A DNA stretch of 64,000 nt from Oxyruncus cristatus (taxonomy: Eukaryota > Chordata > Aves > Passeriformes > Cotingidae), in the NCBI GenBank assembly GCA_013399855.1, contig VXAY01002322.1, positions 72,063 to 136,062 on the forward strand. Reading direction: 5' to 3'. The position numbers were made by a program, and so were the translations under genes. This document shows positions 1 to 10,605 of the stretch, piece by piece. The notes beneath the pieces were generated by a model. It saw nothing but the letters and a program-made list of their open reading frames with translations, was not told where the DNA came from and made no database searches. The first letter of the stretch is position 1. The number at the start of each line of letters is the position of its first letter.

Positions 1-304
1 GGTGGTTCTGACCCAAGAATCACTGATCTGGTGTCTAACAGGAGAGCCTGGGGGCAGCCTGGGGGATGAACAGCTTTTGGGCCATGATGTGATGGTTAGA
101 TATGATGATTAGCCAGCACTATCATGCTAATTAGCCAGGATTGTAACATTGTGACACCTATTCTGCGTGCATGTGCTAAATGTACTTTATTCCCCTTACT
201 GCCTCGAAATAAAGCCCTGCTCTCCCTCTGACTTCACCCAACTGTCCAGGGAATGTTTCCTTTGGTTTTAGGCCTCACCTAAAAGGTGTCCCTTTTCCTT
301 GCAG
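1..304 (+). other. EXOC6B: 3' end of upstream EXOC6B intron
   Basis: Non-coding sequence leading to the acceptor at 303-304, with a T-rich run ccttttccttgcag just before the exon. It holds a possible LTR remnant (separate entry). The donor of this intron is outside the window. Confidence 0.85.
20..290 (+). mobile_element. Possible LTR remnant (uncertain)
   Basis: AT-rich 3' half with AATAAA at 208-213 followed by a CT-rich stretch (gccctgctctccctctgac), an arrangement like the R/U5 part of a retroviral LTR. I see no internal retroviral genes, no primer-binding site and no matching second LTR. An ordinary intron with a chance AATAAA is equally possible. Confidence 0.25.
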
Positions 305-446
305 GGGAAGGTGGCCCAGACCGCCTGCATGTCAGCCTGCAAGCACCTCTCGACGTCGCTGCTGCAGCTGCTGCTGGAGGCCGAGGTGAGGCAGCTCACG
401 CTGGGGGCCCTGCAGCAGTTCAACCTGGACGTGGAGGAGTGCGAAC
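305..446 (+). CDS. EXOC6B: EXOC6B internal coding exon (exon A), Sec15-family exocyst subunit
   Basis: Seen: a cttttccttgcag acceptor ends at 304 and a gtgagt donor starts at 447. The 142-nt exon reads open from 305 as GKVAQTACMSACKHLSTS, then LLQLLLEAEVRQLTLGAL and QQFNLDVEECE, with one base (c446) left over, so the next intron is phase 1. Known: this is the conserved C-terminal helical region of Sec15. EXOC6B is a subunit of the octameric exocyst, which tethers secretory and recycling vesicles to the plasma membrane and is recruited by Rab GTPases such as Rab11. Wording such as TACMSACKHL and EAEVRQLTLGAL fits the 6B paralogue better than EXOC6, from memory of both families. The reading frame continues into exon B: c446 plus ag restores a CAG glutamine codon. 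An in-frame TTG reading upstream of 305 is intron sequence, not a start. Upstream exons lie outside the window. Confidence 0.93.
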
Positions 447-760
447 GTGAGTGCCAAGCCAGCCCCTTTGCCCTTTGCCTTGCCTTGTGCCCCTTGGTGC
501 TTTGGGATTTTCGGGGGTGCGAGAACCGTGAGCGGCGGACGCCCCGCAGAGCTCGCTGCTGCTCGCCGGGGTCACCCGTTGGGAGTGTCTTCGGGGCAGA
601 GGAAGCCCAGCAAATTCTGAGAGATCAAAGTTTTACTCTTCCTTTTCCTCTTTCTTGCTGTGTTGGTGCTCTCCAGGCCATCCCTGGTTTTGAGATGGAG
701 TAGATTGAAAAATAGGAGGGTCTCAAGTGCAGGAGTTTATTTATGGCTCTTTCTGAGAAG

Positions 761-1050
761 CTCTGGAGCCAGGCTGGGAGAGCTGGGGGGGTTCCCCTGG
801 AGAAGAGAAGGCTCCAGGGAGAGCTGAGAGCCCCTTGCAGGGCCTGAAGGGGCTCCAGGAGAGCTGCAGAGGGACTGGGGACAAGGCAGGGAGGGACAGC
901 ACACAGGGAATGGCTTCCCACTGGAAAAGAAAAGATTTAGGTTGGATATTGGAAAGAAATCCTTCCCTGTGTGAGAGTGGTGAGGAGAAGCTGTGGCTGC
1001 CCCTGGATCCCTGGAAGTGTCCAAGGCCAGGTTGGACGGAGCTTGGAGCA
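761..1050 (+). mobile_element. CR1 LINE fragment, lacks the extreme 3' end
   Basis: Starts ctctggagccaggctgggag and runs through the block ggctccagggagagctgag, a gaaaagatttaggttggatattgg segment, and ctggatccctggaagtgtcc. It stops at gttggacggagcttggagca without the usual tail, so it is truncated at both ends. Confidence 0.9.
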
Positions 1051-1633
1051 GCTGCTCCTCAGAAGCTCTGGTTCTCTCCTGACCTCGGCCGATCGTCTCC
1101 TTTTCCTGCTGCTGGGATTTTCTTTCCTCACAGTGAAGCCTTTTTGCAAACTCAGTGTTATGGAGAAAAGAGTTCTTGGGGCAAACTTGACAGCATCTTC
1201 TCAGAGCTGTGTGTGGAGCATCGTGGTGGCTTTGATCTCAAACCTGCTCGTTTTGGGTCATCTGCTGTCCACCTGAATTAGGACCGAAATCCTGAGGCTG
1301 CCTTGAAGTCGCTGCTTGTCCTTCCCAGTAAAAGGGTTAAAAGTTAGAGCTCAAAGCAGACAAAATGCTTTTTTTCGTCCTATTTTTATAATTAAAAAGA
1401 AGAGTGAATGCACTTGTGCACAGGATCCTCTTTCCCTTATGAGTGGGATGGATTTATTAACGGGATTCGTATTGGGGTGGATTGGTGATGGTGGCTGGTG
1501 AAAACACACAGCTTGATAGAGCTGATGAAAAGTTCAGGAAATCTTTGTTAATGTATTTCAGGGACTTCTTTTTTCCCCCCAAATATCCACCTTTTTGGCT
1601 TGGTTGAGGTGGAGATTGGGATGTAGCTTGTTT
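1051..1633. other. Intronic sequence without recognised features
   Basis: Contains short A/T runs (such as ttataattaaaaagaagag near 1390) and otherwise average composition. No repeat, exon or RNA gene was recognised. Confidence 0.6.
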
Positions 1634-1772
1634 ATCACAGAATCATGGAATGGTTTGGGTTGGAGGGATTTTAAAACACATCCAACCCCCGACCATGGGC
1701 AGGGATACCTTCCACTATCCCAGGTTGCTCCAAGCCTGGTCCAGCCTGACCTTGGACACTTCCAGGGATGGG
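1634..1772 (-). mobile_element. CR1 LINE 3' end, antisense to the gene
   Basis: Reverse-complement CR1 end: atcacagaatcatggaatgg at the left is the element's tail. It continues through ccatgggcagggatacc and cttggacacttccagggatg. Divergent (gggattttaaaacacatcc), so probably an older copy. Confidence 0.9.
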
Positions 1773-3374
1773 AAGTGACTCAGTGACATCACCTGTGTTG
1801 GTTCCACCATCACCTGGCCCTTCCCACTCCCAAAATCTCTTCTTCCACCATTTTCCTGACCATGTTTTCCTTCAGCTGCTCCCACCAACACCAGGATTAA
1901 ATCCAGTGCTCAGAAACATCCCCCAGTAAGATTTGTGGTGTTTCTAACAAACATATTTTCATCTTTTAATGTCCATTTGCAGTTTTCCAGCTGGAAAAAC
2001 CTGGGGAAGAGATCCCTGGTTAATGAGTCATATCCCAGTCCTGCAGTTACAACCCGTGTCATGACACAGGCAAGGCCTTATTTTTCTTTCAGCGTCCCCA
2101 AATTCTTCCTGTCTAATTTGGGTCCCATCAGCTCTTTGGGAGCAGCTGAATTCCAATCAGTGCCCGCAGAGGGACAGGAGATGTAGCTGGAAATAATAGG
2201 GACCATTTGTCATCAATAATTCCTTCTGTTTTGACTGCAAACACACGCACATCCCGGCAGTTTTCCGCCCCATCGGTAGCAGGGATCACTCAGCAGCAGC
2301 TCTTCCCTGAGAGCTCCTGCCACAAGGAAAACAGATGGCATCTAATTCCAGGTTTAAAAGCACAGTTCCTTAAATTCCAGTTGTTTTTGGAGGCAGGACC
2401 CAAAGCACTCAGACACTCGGGAGCAGGTGACTCCAACCTGGGACAGGTGACCTGTTTCCCCATCCCGAGGTGCCGTCGCGGGCAGGGAATGGAGACGGAT
2501 TCCGGAGCTGGAATCTTCCAATCCATCACTGTCAGACCCAGAACACTCAACCCAGACTAAGCCTTTTTCTTCCTTTTCAGCAGTAAAAATGTCTGGTGTC
2601 TTTGCTGACACCAGGAGTCATTTTGCTTCTCCTTTTGGGCAGCAATTCCTCACGTTTTTAATTTCAGGGTGAGCCAATTCCAAGAGGGAGCTGAAAATAA
2701 GTTTCAATTTGGTTTTTTCTAGGCGTTTTTTTTTGTGGATGTTTTAGTATTTTATCTGAAAGCACAGGTGTGAATCTCAGCATCTTTATTATTCCCTCTT
2801 TGAATCTCAGCATCTTTATTACACCATACTTGACTTCATGCCTCTCCCTCCATCCTCTTCCTCCCCGCAGATCCCCAAATCTTACTTAGTTTATGAATTT
2901 TATCATGTTAAAATAGGATTTTAGAGCTGTTTGGAGCACTTCCAGTGAGTGCTGTGATGTGGGAACGGGGCTACAGGGTTTTGATCCGGGAGTTTATCAG
3001 TCCCTTGTGATGCCAGAGGAATAATCTGACTAAGAGAGGGGTGAGGCAAGTTAATAATAAAAGGACTTACTTGTATATGAAGCAGAATTTGAAGGTGGTG
3101 AAGATATTCTGCTGCATACTAGAAGCAGATATGAAACACGTTACAGGAAAACAGGTTTATATTCACAATCCACAATAGTAGAGGTGAAAAAGGTGGGGGT
3201 TTTGGGCTTAGAAGAAGACACTGGTAAATTAATTCTCCGGATTTGTGGGCTTGTAAAATATTTCCTGCTTTGTGACTCATTTGCTGCCCCATCAGCACAG
3301 AAAGGGAAGGGCTGCCTGGATTGTTGGCATCTGGCTGAGCTTTGGCATCAGAGGTGCAAGAACTGATGGACAAG
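1773..3374. other. Intronic sequence, mostly unique; one 30-bp duplication
   Basis: The 20-mer beginning tgaatctcagcatctttatt occurs at 2771 and again at 2801, a local two-copy 30-bp tandem duplication. The rest is moderately AT-rich intron with no recognised element. Confidence 0.6.
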
Positions 3375-3897
3375 GGAGGGGATTGTGCCCCTCTGTCCCC
3401 TCAGCTGAGCCCCCCCTGCAGAGCTGCTCCAGCCCTGGGAACAAGAGCACAAGGACGTGGAGCTGCTGCCGAGAGTCCAGAGGAGGCCCCGGAGCTGCTG
3501 CCAGGGCTGGAGCCCCTCTGCTCTGGAGCCAGGCTGGGAGAGCTGGGGGGGTTCCCTGGAGAAGAGAAGGCTCCAGGGAGAGCTGAGAGCCCCTTGCAGG
3601 GCCTAAAGGGGCTCCAGGAGAGCTGCAGAGGCAAGGGGGACAAGGCAGGGGGGGACAGCACACAGGGAATGGCTTCCCACTGGAAAAGTAAAGATTTAGG
3701 TTGGATATTGGAAAGAAGTCCTTCCCTGGGTGAGAGTGGTGAGGAGAAGCTGTGGCTGCCCCTGGATGCCTGGAAGTGCCCAAGGCCAGGTTGGAGCAAC
3801 CTGGGCTGGTAGAAGGTGTCCCTGCCCATGGCAGGGGGTGGAACTGGATGGTCTTTAAGACCCCTTCCCACCCAACCCATTCCATGAATCTGTGATC
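3375..3897 (+). mobile_element. CR1 LINE 3' end, long copy (about 520 bp)
   Basis: Begins gggattgtgcccctctg, contains the ORF2-derived stretch gagctgctgccgagagtccag, the young-subfamily block (ggctccagggagagctgag), ctggatgcctggaagtgccc, and a complete tail ending cattccatgaatctgtgat. One of the most complete copies in the window. Confidence 0.93.
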
Positions 3898-4892
3898 AGT
3901 GTCCCAGACTGTCCCAAATACAAGATGAGCCCAGTTTGGATGAGCTGCCTGCACAGGGGGCTTTAAATGACACCTTTCCATCATGGACAGGAGATCCCGT
4001 TGCCTGTACAAGGACACAGTTCAGCTCATCCCTGGCACCTCCCAGACCCTCTTTTCCCAGTGATTTGCAGTTCCCTCAGAGGATGAGAGGAGCACATCCC
4101 ACATCCCTTCCTTCCCACCCCTCCACCTGTGCCAAAATCTAGCCCTCACTGGGAAACAAAACTGCCTTTTCCTGCTGGTAAAGTGGAGTGGGGTGATTTG
4201 TGCTGACAGCAGAGGTGTCTTCCCATCTTGCCAGAGCTGCTGGTTGTGCTCTTGGAATGGGAAGGGTGATTTTTGGGTGCTCCAAGTGATCATGGGCACG
4301 GAACTGGGAGCTTGTGCTCTATGGCTGTGCCACCTTCCTGTGCCTGAATTTATCCTCCTTCGTTTCTCCCTGAATTTCTACCACCTTCATTTCCCTCAGC
4401 TGACCTTTCTTAGAGGTTACAGAGCACTCAGAGTAGGAAGAGGGTGATTCCTGGTGAATTAGTGCCTGTAATTATTCAAGGAGAAGCTCATGACTCCCTA
4501 TCCATGAGCTTCCAAAAACGTGCCCTTTCTGTCAGGAGGCTGATGGGAATATTTGGACAGTGCTCCCTAGTTTAGCACTGGTCTTTGCAAGCCTGACTTG
4601 GGCAAATCCTGGGAGTTTCTGTGATGTCAAAAAGGAATTATCTCTCTCCAGCCTTTTGACTTTGCCCCTGAGCTGAGAGCTCCTGCTTCCTTCCACTCCC
4701 TCCAGCCATCACCTGATTGTGGTCCCTTCATCTGTCGCCTTTTCTCCTTTTAACTTCACTATTTCCCTGTTTTCCTTCTCTTTTATCTCCTTTGAAAACC
4801 TGTTCCTGATCCTGTGGTGTCCCTTCAGCCTCTCCTGTCCTTTTGTCTCCAACTTCTCTCTGCTGCAACATTTTGAAGGTGTCTTTTACCAC
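3898..4892. other. Intronic sequence without recognised features
   Basis: Ordinary composition with a T/C-rich stretch at about 4735-4860. No exon, repeat family or RNA gene recognised. Confidence 0.55.
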
Positions 4893-5079
4893 GAGGGTGG
4901 GGAGGCCCTGGCCCAGGTTGGGCAGAGAAGCTGTGGCTGTCCCTGGATCCCTGGAAGTGTCCAAGGCCAGGTTGGAGCAACCTGGGCTGGTGGAAGGTGT
5001 CCCTACCCATGGCAGGGGTTGGAACGAGATGATATTTAAGGTCCCTTCCAACCCAAACCATTCCATAGTCCTATGATTT
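4893..5079 (+). mobile_element. CR1 LINE 3' end
   Basis: Starts gagggtggggaggccctggc and ends ccattccatagtcctatgat with the 8-bp-type tail. The right half, including ccatggcaggggttggaacg, is well preserved. Confidence 0.92.
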
Positions 5080-5320
5080 TGGATATTGTCCGTCTCCAAC
5101 AGCTCCCCATGTTCTCCTTTGTTACCAGGATATGAACTGGTATTTATTTCCCCATCCTCACAGTCCTTTGCAGCTCTGTCAGGAGGAGATGCCTCTGTCC
5201 ACCCCTAACTTTGTTTGAGGAATTTTAGGAGCTCCCAGTTCCTCAGCTTTGCACCACCTTCCCTTCCCACCCGTCATGGACACACAGTATTGATGCTCCT
5301 CAGCCTTTGCAGCCCAGATT

Positions 5321-5474
5321 AGAATCCCAGACTGGTTTGGGTTGGAAGGGACCTTAAATCCCATCCAGTCCCACCCCCTGCCATGGGCAGGGACACCTTC
5401 CACCATCCCAGATTGCTTCAACCCTGTCCAACCTGGCCTTGGACTCTTCCAGGGATGGGGAGTCCACAACCTCT
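5321..5474 (-). mobile_element. CR1 LINE 3' end, antisense
   Basis: Left edge agaatcccagactggtttgg is the reversed tail. It continues through ccctgccatgggcagggaca to ggatggggagtccacaacct, a 5' segment shared with other avian CR1 subfamilies. Confidence 0.9.
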
Positions 5475-6640
5475 TGAGCCCGTTGGGAGATGTTCCCAGT
5501 CCACTTTTCCTAGTATTTTAATGAAGAACTAAGAGACATCCATTGTACATCTCAGGTTGTGGATTTGGGAACCCGTGGAGATTTGTGACTCGATTCTTAA
5601 GCCTGTCCTATGGATGGTGTGCCAGATTTCATGGCACAGTTTCTTCTGAAGAGCTTCCTTTTCTCCTACTGGGAAACATCTCAGGGGCCACGACTGAGAA
5701 GTTCCTCCCTGGGGCTGTGGGTGCTCCCCAGCCCTGCCAGCAGGTCATCAGAGCCCCTGGGACCACTCGTTTCTCTGCAGTGCCAGCTCTGCAGGCTCAA
5801 CTTTGTTCCATCAGAGAAACAAATGATGGAGAGGGAGAGAAATTTGTCTTTAATCTGACCCAGTTCAGTGTATTTTGGGCGGCTCCTCCCTCTTCCCACA
5901 GCTCTCTGGAATTACCCAGATGGGAATGAGCTTTGGTAATTGGGTCTGTAATGGGGAACAGCTTCAAAGTGGGGTTGCGTGGGAATGGTGTGGGTGAAGG
6001 ATAAGCTCAGTAAGGAAACTGGGTGAAGTAGAAGCTCAATGTGGAAATTGGGACCCTCTCTCTGTTCCTCTTGCCTCAATTCCTACCCATCATCTCCCAC
6101 CTCTTTTTCCTCACAAAATTCTCCAGAGTCCACGCAGAGATTTGTTCTTCAGCTTCAGTAACTTCAAGGTGCCTCTGGATGAGGAACAAGAGGTCCCATC
6201 ACTTGGTTTTTCTAGGATAGTCTTCCAAGGGTTTACCTGAGGAAGATGACTTTGAGACCTGCATCCTTCCATGAGGAACACTGAGATGGTTTTCCCCCCA
6301 AGCGACCACAAGCAGATGGTCCAGGTTCCCTTCCACAAGAGCCGCCGGGACTCCGATCCCGCGGCTCCGCCGTTGGGAATTCTGGCGGCGTTGAGTAAAT
6401 CTTCCCCTGAAATGATGTTTCCGAGGAATGAAGCAGCCAGCTGTGCCCCTTTGAAGTCCTGGGACGTGCCAGGCCCCGTCCCCGCGCATTTTGGGGGCCG
6501 CAAAGGAGGTCCCCCCGCCCGCCCCGCCATGATTCCTTGGCAGTGGATGTCTCTTTTCTGGTGGGCGTTTGAACTCTTTATTCTTTGCCCATTGTAAAGG
6601 GCTTAACGGTTCCTGTGCCTTGATTCTTTCATCAGTGAAA
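5475..6640. other. Intronic sequence without recognised features
   Basis: No CR1. A CG-containing stretch at about 6330-6540 (gccgccgggactccgatccc, cgtccccgcgcattttgg) stands out from its AT-richer flanks, but no motif set or splice-flanked exon is apparent. Confidence 0.5.
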
Positions 6641-6654
6641 TGTTTTGGAAGAGA

Positions 6655-6960
6655 GGTTAGAGTCCCCCTGTGACCTGCCCTGGGTGGCCCAAGCCTGTAG
6701 ACCTTGCAAAGACATTACTTTTTTGGCCTGAACACAAACCCCTCAAACCTTTAGCCTGGCTAAATGCTTTGTACAAACAGCCCCATACTGATCTGCTCTA
6801 TTCTCCTGTGATTTTCTGCTCAAGGGGCTGTACTGTGGGTTGCTTGCTATGTTTGCCACTTGCCTTGGTAGTGAAGACAGAACAATAAACGAATCCGACA
6901 GTACTGAGGCCAACACTGTGCTTGGTTGTTCCGCGAAAATTATCCTGAAATCTGGTTGAA
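6655..6960 (+). mobile_element. Possible LTR remnant (uncertain)
   Basis: About 300 bp of distinct composition with AATAAA at 6884-6889 followed by a short GC-balanced region (gaatccgacagtactgagg) resembling an LTR R-U5 boundary. No gag/pol sequence, primer-binding site or partner LTR was seen. Confidence 0.3.
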
Positions 6961-7278
6961 GAGATTAAAACCAAGAAGAACTGGCTGTGTCTCTCCCCTA
7001 AAGCTCCGTTCTCTTCTTTGTTTCTTCTTTCTTCCCCCCCCCCCCTTTAAGACTTTGTTCATTCCTCCTTCAAAATAAGTTGGTGGCATTGGTATGTAAA
7101 GTGTGACCTACGATCACAGAGGCACGGCCGTGGGGTGAAGCATTGCATTCATTCCTCCCCGGGCTCCTCCCAACCAAGGGCTGGAGCGGCTTCCTTGGAG
7201 CGGCTGGGCCGTGTTCTCCGTCTCACTTCTCCTCTAACACAGATAATATCAGTTCACTGCGCCGCTTGGGTGGCGGTC

Positions 7279-7366
7279 GTAGAGTCAGGGAATGGGTTGG
7301 GTTGGAAGGGACCTGAAAGATCATCCAGTTCCAACCCCCTGCCATGGGCAGGGACACCTTCCAGTA
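7279..7366 (-). mobile_element. CR1 LINE 3' end fragment, antisense
   Basis: Only about 88 bp: reversed tail gtcagggaatgggttgggtt through gccatgggcagggacacctt, then broken. Confidence 0.88.
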
Positions 7367-7525
7367 GAAGGTTCCAGTGCCTTGTTAATTCAGCAGAGAC
7401 TCTTCTTTTAGTAAGAGTTGCTGTTCAAACAAGTGTTGGTTCCATGCGGGACCATCATCATGTGCAGAGGTGAAGAGCAGTGTCACTCCACAATGCTCCT
7501 GGCCTTCCTCCCATGTGATTCCCGA

Positions 7526-7655
7526 AGAATCACAGAGTCACGGAATGGTTTGGATTGGAAGGGACCTTAAAGATTCCAACCCCCTGCCGTGGGTGGGGAC
7601 ACCTTCAACTAGCCCAGGTTGCTCCAACCTGGCCTTGGACACTTCCAGGGGTCCG
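7526..7655 (-). mobile_element. CR1 LINE 3' end, antisense
   Basis: Reversed tail agaatcacagagtcacggaa, then ggaagggaccttaaagattc and ccttggacacttccaggggt. A few bases are lost relative to other copies after 'aaagat'. Confidence 0.9.
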
Positions 7656-8457
7656 GGGGAAGCCCCATCTGGGAGCAATGGGAAGGGACAATGGGAAGAG
7701 ACAGCTAAAGGTGAGCTGCTAATGAGCAACCACATCTTGGGACGGAATCTCTCCTGGGTTGCTCATGAGCAGATGACAACAGTGATAAATTCACGGGTGT
7801 TGTGAAGACATTCCCAGTCACAGCCGCTTTCTCATGAGGATTTGAAGTTCATGCTTCTGGGAGGATCTTGAATTTCACAGCTCCCTGTGTGCCTCTCACT
7901 AGATTCCTCCCAGCTGCAAAGCCCTTCGTCCAAAATAGAAACCCGCTTCCATTGCAGCCCTTTCAGGGTCTGCTTCCCAGTGTTCCTCCAGATGTAATCA
8001 GGAACACGATGTGGCCCCGTCCTTGGAGGGTTAGGACATGGGGACTGGGGACCTCAACCCAGGGGTGTCTGAGCCACCCGGGGGAGTTTCATCCCTTGAG
8101 AAGGTTCTCCAACACTATTTCTCACATCTAGATATTTTTAGCTTCTCAGGTATGTGCTTCTCCGAAGTGGGGCTCGTTTAGGATTGATGTGGCTTTGGGG
8201 ATAATTTTTCCAGATGAGACAGTGGGGTGCAGAGGGAATGTGTGCAGATGATTTATCCCTTGCAGATCAGAGGCAGAAGGCTTGGGTTAGTCCTCCCCTG
8301 TGTGTGTGCTGGCTCGGGCAAAGCTGCAGGCAAATTTTACAGCCTTTAGGGTTAAAATTAATTAAACCAGTTTTCTGAGGGGTGAATGTAAAATCCCTTT
8401 GTCCTGAATACTGCAGGATTGGGCAGGGAAACTGGTTGGAAGCTGAACAGCTCCAAT
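7656..8457. other. Intronic sequence without recognised features
   Basis: Mixed composition with no recognisable repeat or exon. Contains a gttaaaattaattaaaccag AT-rich stretch near 8350. Confidence 0.55.
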
Positions 8458-8685
8458 CTCATGGAATCATGGAATGGGTTGGGTTGGAAGGGACCTGAAA
8501 GATCATCTCACTCCAACCCCTTGGAACACCTTCCACTAGCCCAGGTTGCTCCAAGCCCCGTCCAACCTGGCCTTGGTCACTTCCAGGGATCCAGGGGCAG
8601 CCACAGTTGCTCTGGGCAACCTGGGCCAGGGCCTTCCCACCCTCACAGCCAAGGATTCCTTCCCAGAAATCTCTATCCAGACCCA
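8458..8685 (-). mobile_element. CR1 LINE 3' end, antisense
   Basis: Reversed tail catggaatcatggaatgggt, through ggatccaggggcagccacag and gccttcccaccctcacagcc. It ends in a degraded ccttcccagaaatctctatcc. This is the nearest CR1 upstream of exon B. Confidence 0.9.
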
Positions 8686-9540
8686 TCCTGGGCAAAACTC
8701 CATAAGCACAACAACGGATGGTTCCTCCTGGCTCTGATTTGTCCCTTTCCTATCCAAAACCTAGATGGGAGCGGTCACATCCCTAATTTCTCTTGGTATT
8801 TTTTTATTATTCCTCTCAAGTAGCAACGTGGGATCAAAGTGATGGTTTTCCAGGTGTGTTTGCTGTTGTCCTGCAGCAGTTCTCACTTGACTGATCACTG
8901 TGAAGATGAGCGATGGCTTCAATCTCAAAGCTCTTCTGGCATCTGAGCCTATTAAAAAGCGGAGCTGTGGGTGTCTGAGAAGTGGCCACAGTGCCCCTGG
9001 AGGTACCCGTGTCTGTGTTGAAGGATGTTCTCCATCCCAAGGTTTTAATGGAAGGTGGAGCAAGAAAGCTGACAAATAACCCGTCTTTGCTTCCCAGAAA
9101 TAAGGCAGTTCAGGAGCAGGGCTGAATCCTGGTGTCTAATTCATTAATCTCTTCTCATCAGAGCCATGGGGCTGCTCCTGGCATGGGGCTGCTCTAGGAA
9201 TTCTTCCGAAATAGGAATGTGATGATTTATTTTCCTCCTTTTGTGGCATTTGCTGGATGGGTTTTGGAAGGAGAAGCGTTCAAGGAGAAGACCATCTGGC
9301 ATGAAGTGACCTTGCCCATTAGTCCCTCTGATTAGCCACGAAGACAAAAGGCAAAATCCTCCTTCCTTATTGTCGAGCCATCCTTAATCTTCATCCACGT
9401 GGAGCTTTAGGAGCTGTTCTGAGGATCACTGTGGAGTAAAAAACAGGAGATAGTTGGGCGATAACAGGTCACATAAGTGTAAAATCCGTGTGCCGGTGTG
9501 TATTTTCCTGTCCCTCCTTCCTTGTCACTCGGTTTCATCC

Positions 9541-9620
9541 CGAGAAAAGATTTAATTCCACGTTCAGCGCCCTCAGGGCGCGCGACGTCGAGCTGCGGCT
9601 TCGCGGATCAGGCCCCCTGG
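9541..9620. promoter_or_regulatory. CpG-dense intronic patch with TFAP2-like palindrome (candidate)
   Basis: At 9567-9581 lies a perfect inverted repeat gcgccctcagggcgc. Its core GCCCTCAGGGC (9569-9579) matches the published TFAP2 consensus GCCYNNNRGGC. It is embedded in CpG-rich sequence (gcgcgcgacgtcgagctgcg). Binding is inferred from the motif only. A short GC patch could also arise by chance. Confidence 0.3.
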
Positions 9621-10009
9621 GTGCCGGGAGGAGGAGAGAGGAGATAAAGCTGTAAGGCAAGAGGGTGAAAACGAAGTGAAGTCGGGCAAAACCAACCTCG
9701 GGTTGGCGCCCTTGGATGCACGCCGTCGTTGGCTCCGCGGGCACTGGCGAGCGGTAAATGCCATGGAAGGACTGAGGTCCTCTAACGTGGCTTCATTCAG
9801 GCTTAGAGGGTGGATTAAGAAGGAAAACGAATGGCCGGAGTATGAAACTTTGGCCACTGGGGAGGGAGATAAATGTGGCCCTTGGAAATACTCTCTTCGT
9901 CTCGGAAGCCAGCGGTATTCAGTTGTCAGATGTCTTCATCCACCGGGGATCAACGTGCCACCCAACGGGCCGCGGTTCTCCCCGTCCTGGGGGGGTGGCA
10001 AGGCCGCGC

Positions 10010-10400
10010 CGCCGCCAGATAATGCAAATGATCTGCTGCCCAATAATTAATGGTGCTGCCGGGCATATTTTTTTGATGAATGCTTATGGGGCTTGGTGAC
10101 AGGCGTGAAATTAGAAAATTCCTTCAGCGCCCTAAAATATAAATAGCTTTCGGAACTGAAAGGGGTTTCACAGCTGAAGATTTTATTGTGTTGAGAGGAA
10201 AAACTTTTCCACCCCCCATCCCCCCCTTTCTTCTGGGCGAGTTGTTTGTCCGTTCACAAAACAAATACTCTGGAGCCCAGTGCGGCTCATGGGAATAAAT
10301 TTCAGGTCGAATTAGTACAGTTTCCTTGCTGTCAGGACGGTGGAATTAATGGTGTTTTGATGACACGAATTTTGAAGGGCGAACAAAGACGCTGAAGGGA
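10010..10400. promoter_or_regulatory. Candidate conserved non-coding/enhancer element upstream of exon B
   Basis: An AT-rich, repeat-free block with clustered developmental-factor-like motifs: octamer ATGCAAAT at 10022-10029, homeodomain TAATTA at 10044-10049, and further AATTAG and GGAATTAATGG words near 10310-10350. It sits about 130-520 bp before exon B inside a 3.5-kb zone without CR1. Known context: EXOC6B lies beside CYP26B1 in vertebrates, and large introns next to developmental genes often hold enhancers. Whether this block is conserved is inference. Confidence 0.35.
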
Positions 10401-10531
10401 GGGAGACATGACTCCTTAGAAGCGCGGTCCTCCTCTCCCCCAGCCTCTCTTGTCTTCCCTGTCATCCGTCTGCCAATCTCCCTGTCCATGGTTAGTTAAA
10501 GGCGCTTTTTATCCTCTTTTCTTTCCCACAG

Positions 10532-10605
10532 AGTTTGCCAGATCCGGCCCAGTGCCTGGGTTCCAAGGGGACACGCTGCAGTTGGCCTTCATCGACTTGA
10601 GACAA
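10532..10605 (+). CDS. EXOC6B: EXOC6B internal coding exon (exon B)
   Basis: Seen: a pyrimidine-rich run (about 10506-10529) ends in cccacag at 10531, and a consensus gtaagt donor starts at 10606. The 74-nt exon begins with two bases (ag) that complete the split glutamine codon from exon A, then reads FARSGPVPGFQGDTLQLAF followed by IDLRQ, ending exactly on a codon (phase 0). Known: in EXOC6B the peptide ECEQFARSGPVPGFQ follows the exon A peptide directly, so the two exons are adjacent in the mRNA. The FARSGP wording supports 6B over EXOC6. At 74 nt the exon is not a multiple of three, so skipping it would shift the frame. It is the only protein-coding sequence in the right-hand 63 kb that I can support. 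Confidence 0.93.

Larger units (their letters stand above)
447..10531 (+). other. EXOC6B: Complete EXOC6B intron between exons A and B (10,085 bp, phase 1)
   Basis: GT-AG intron with donor gtgagt and acceptor tttcccacag. It splits a glutamine codon after its first base. The interval carries eight CR1 fragments, two of them at the left and the minus-strand ones mostly at 5.3-8.7 kb. A possible LTR remnant lies near 6.7-6.95 kb. A CR1-free right end from about 8.7 kb contains the candidate regulatory sequence described separately. Confidence 0.9.

Noticed and set aside
20..6960. Pair of LTRs of one retrovirus (20-290 and 6655-6960)
   Set aside because: The two AATAAA-bearing stretches do not resemble each other, and the DNA between them contains an EXOC6B exon and no retroviral genes.
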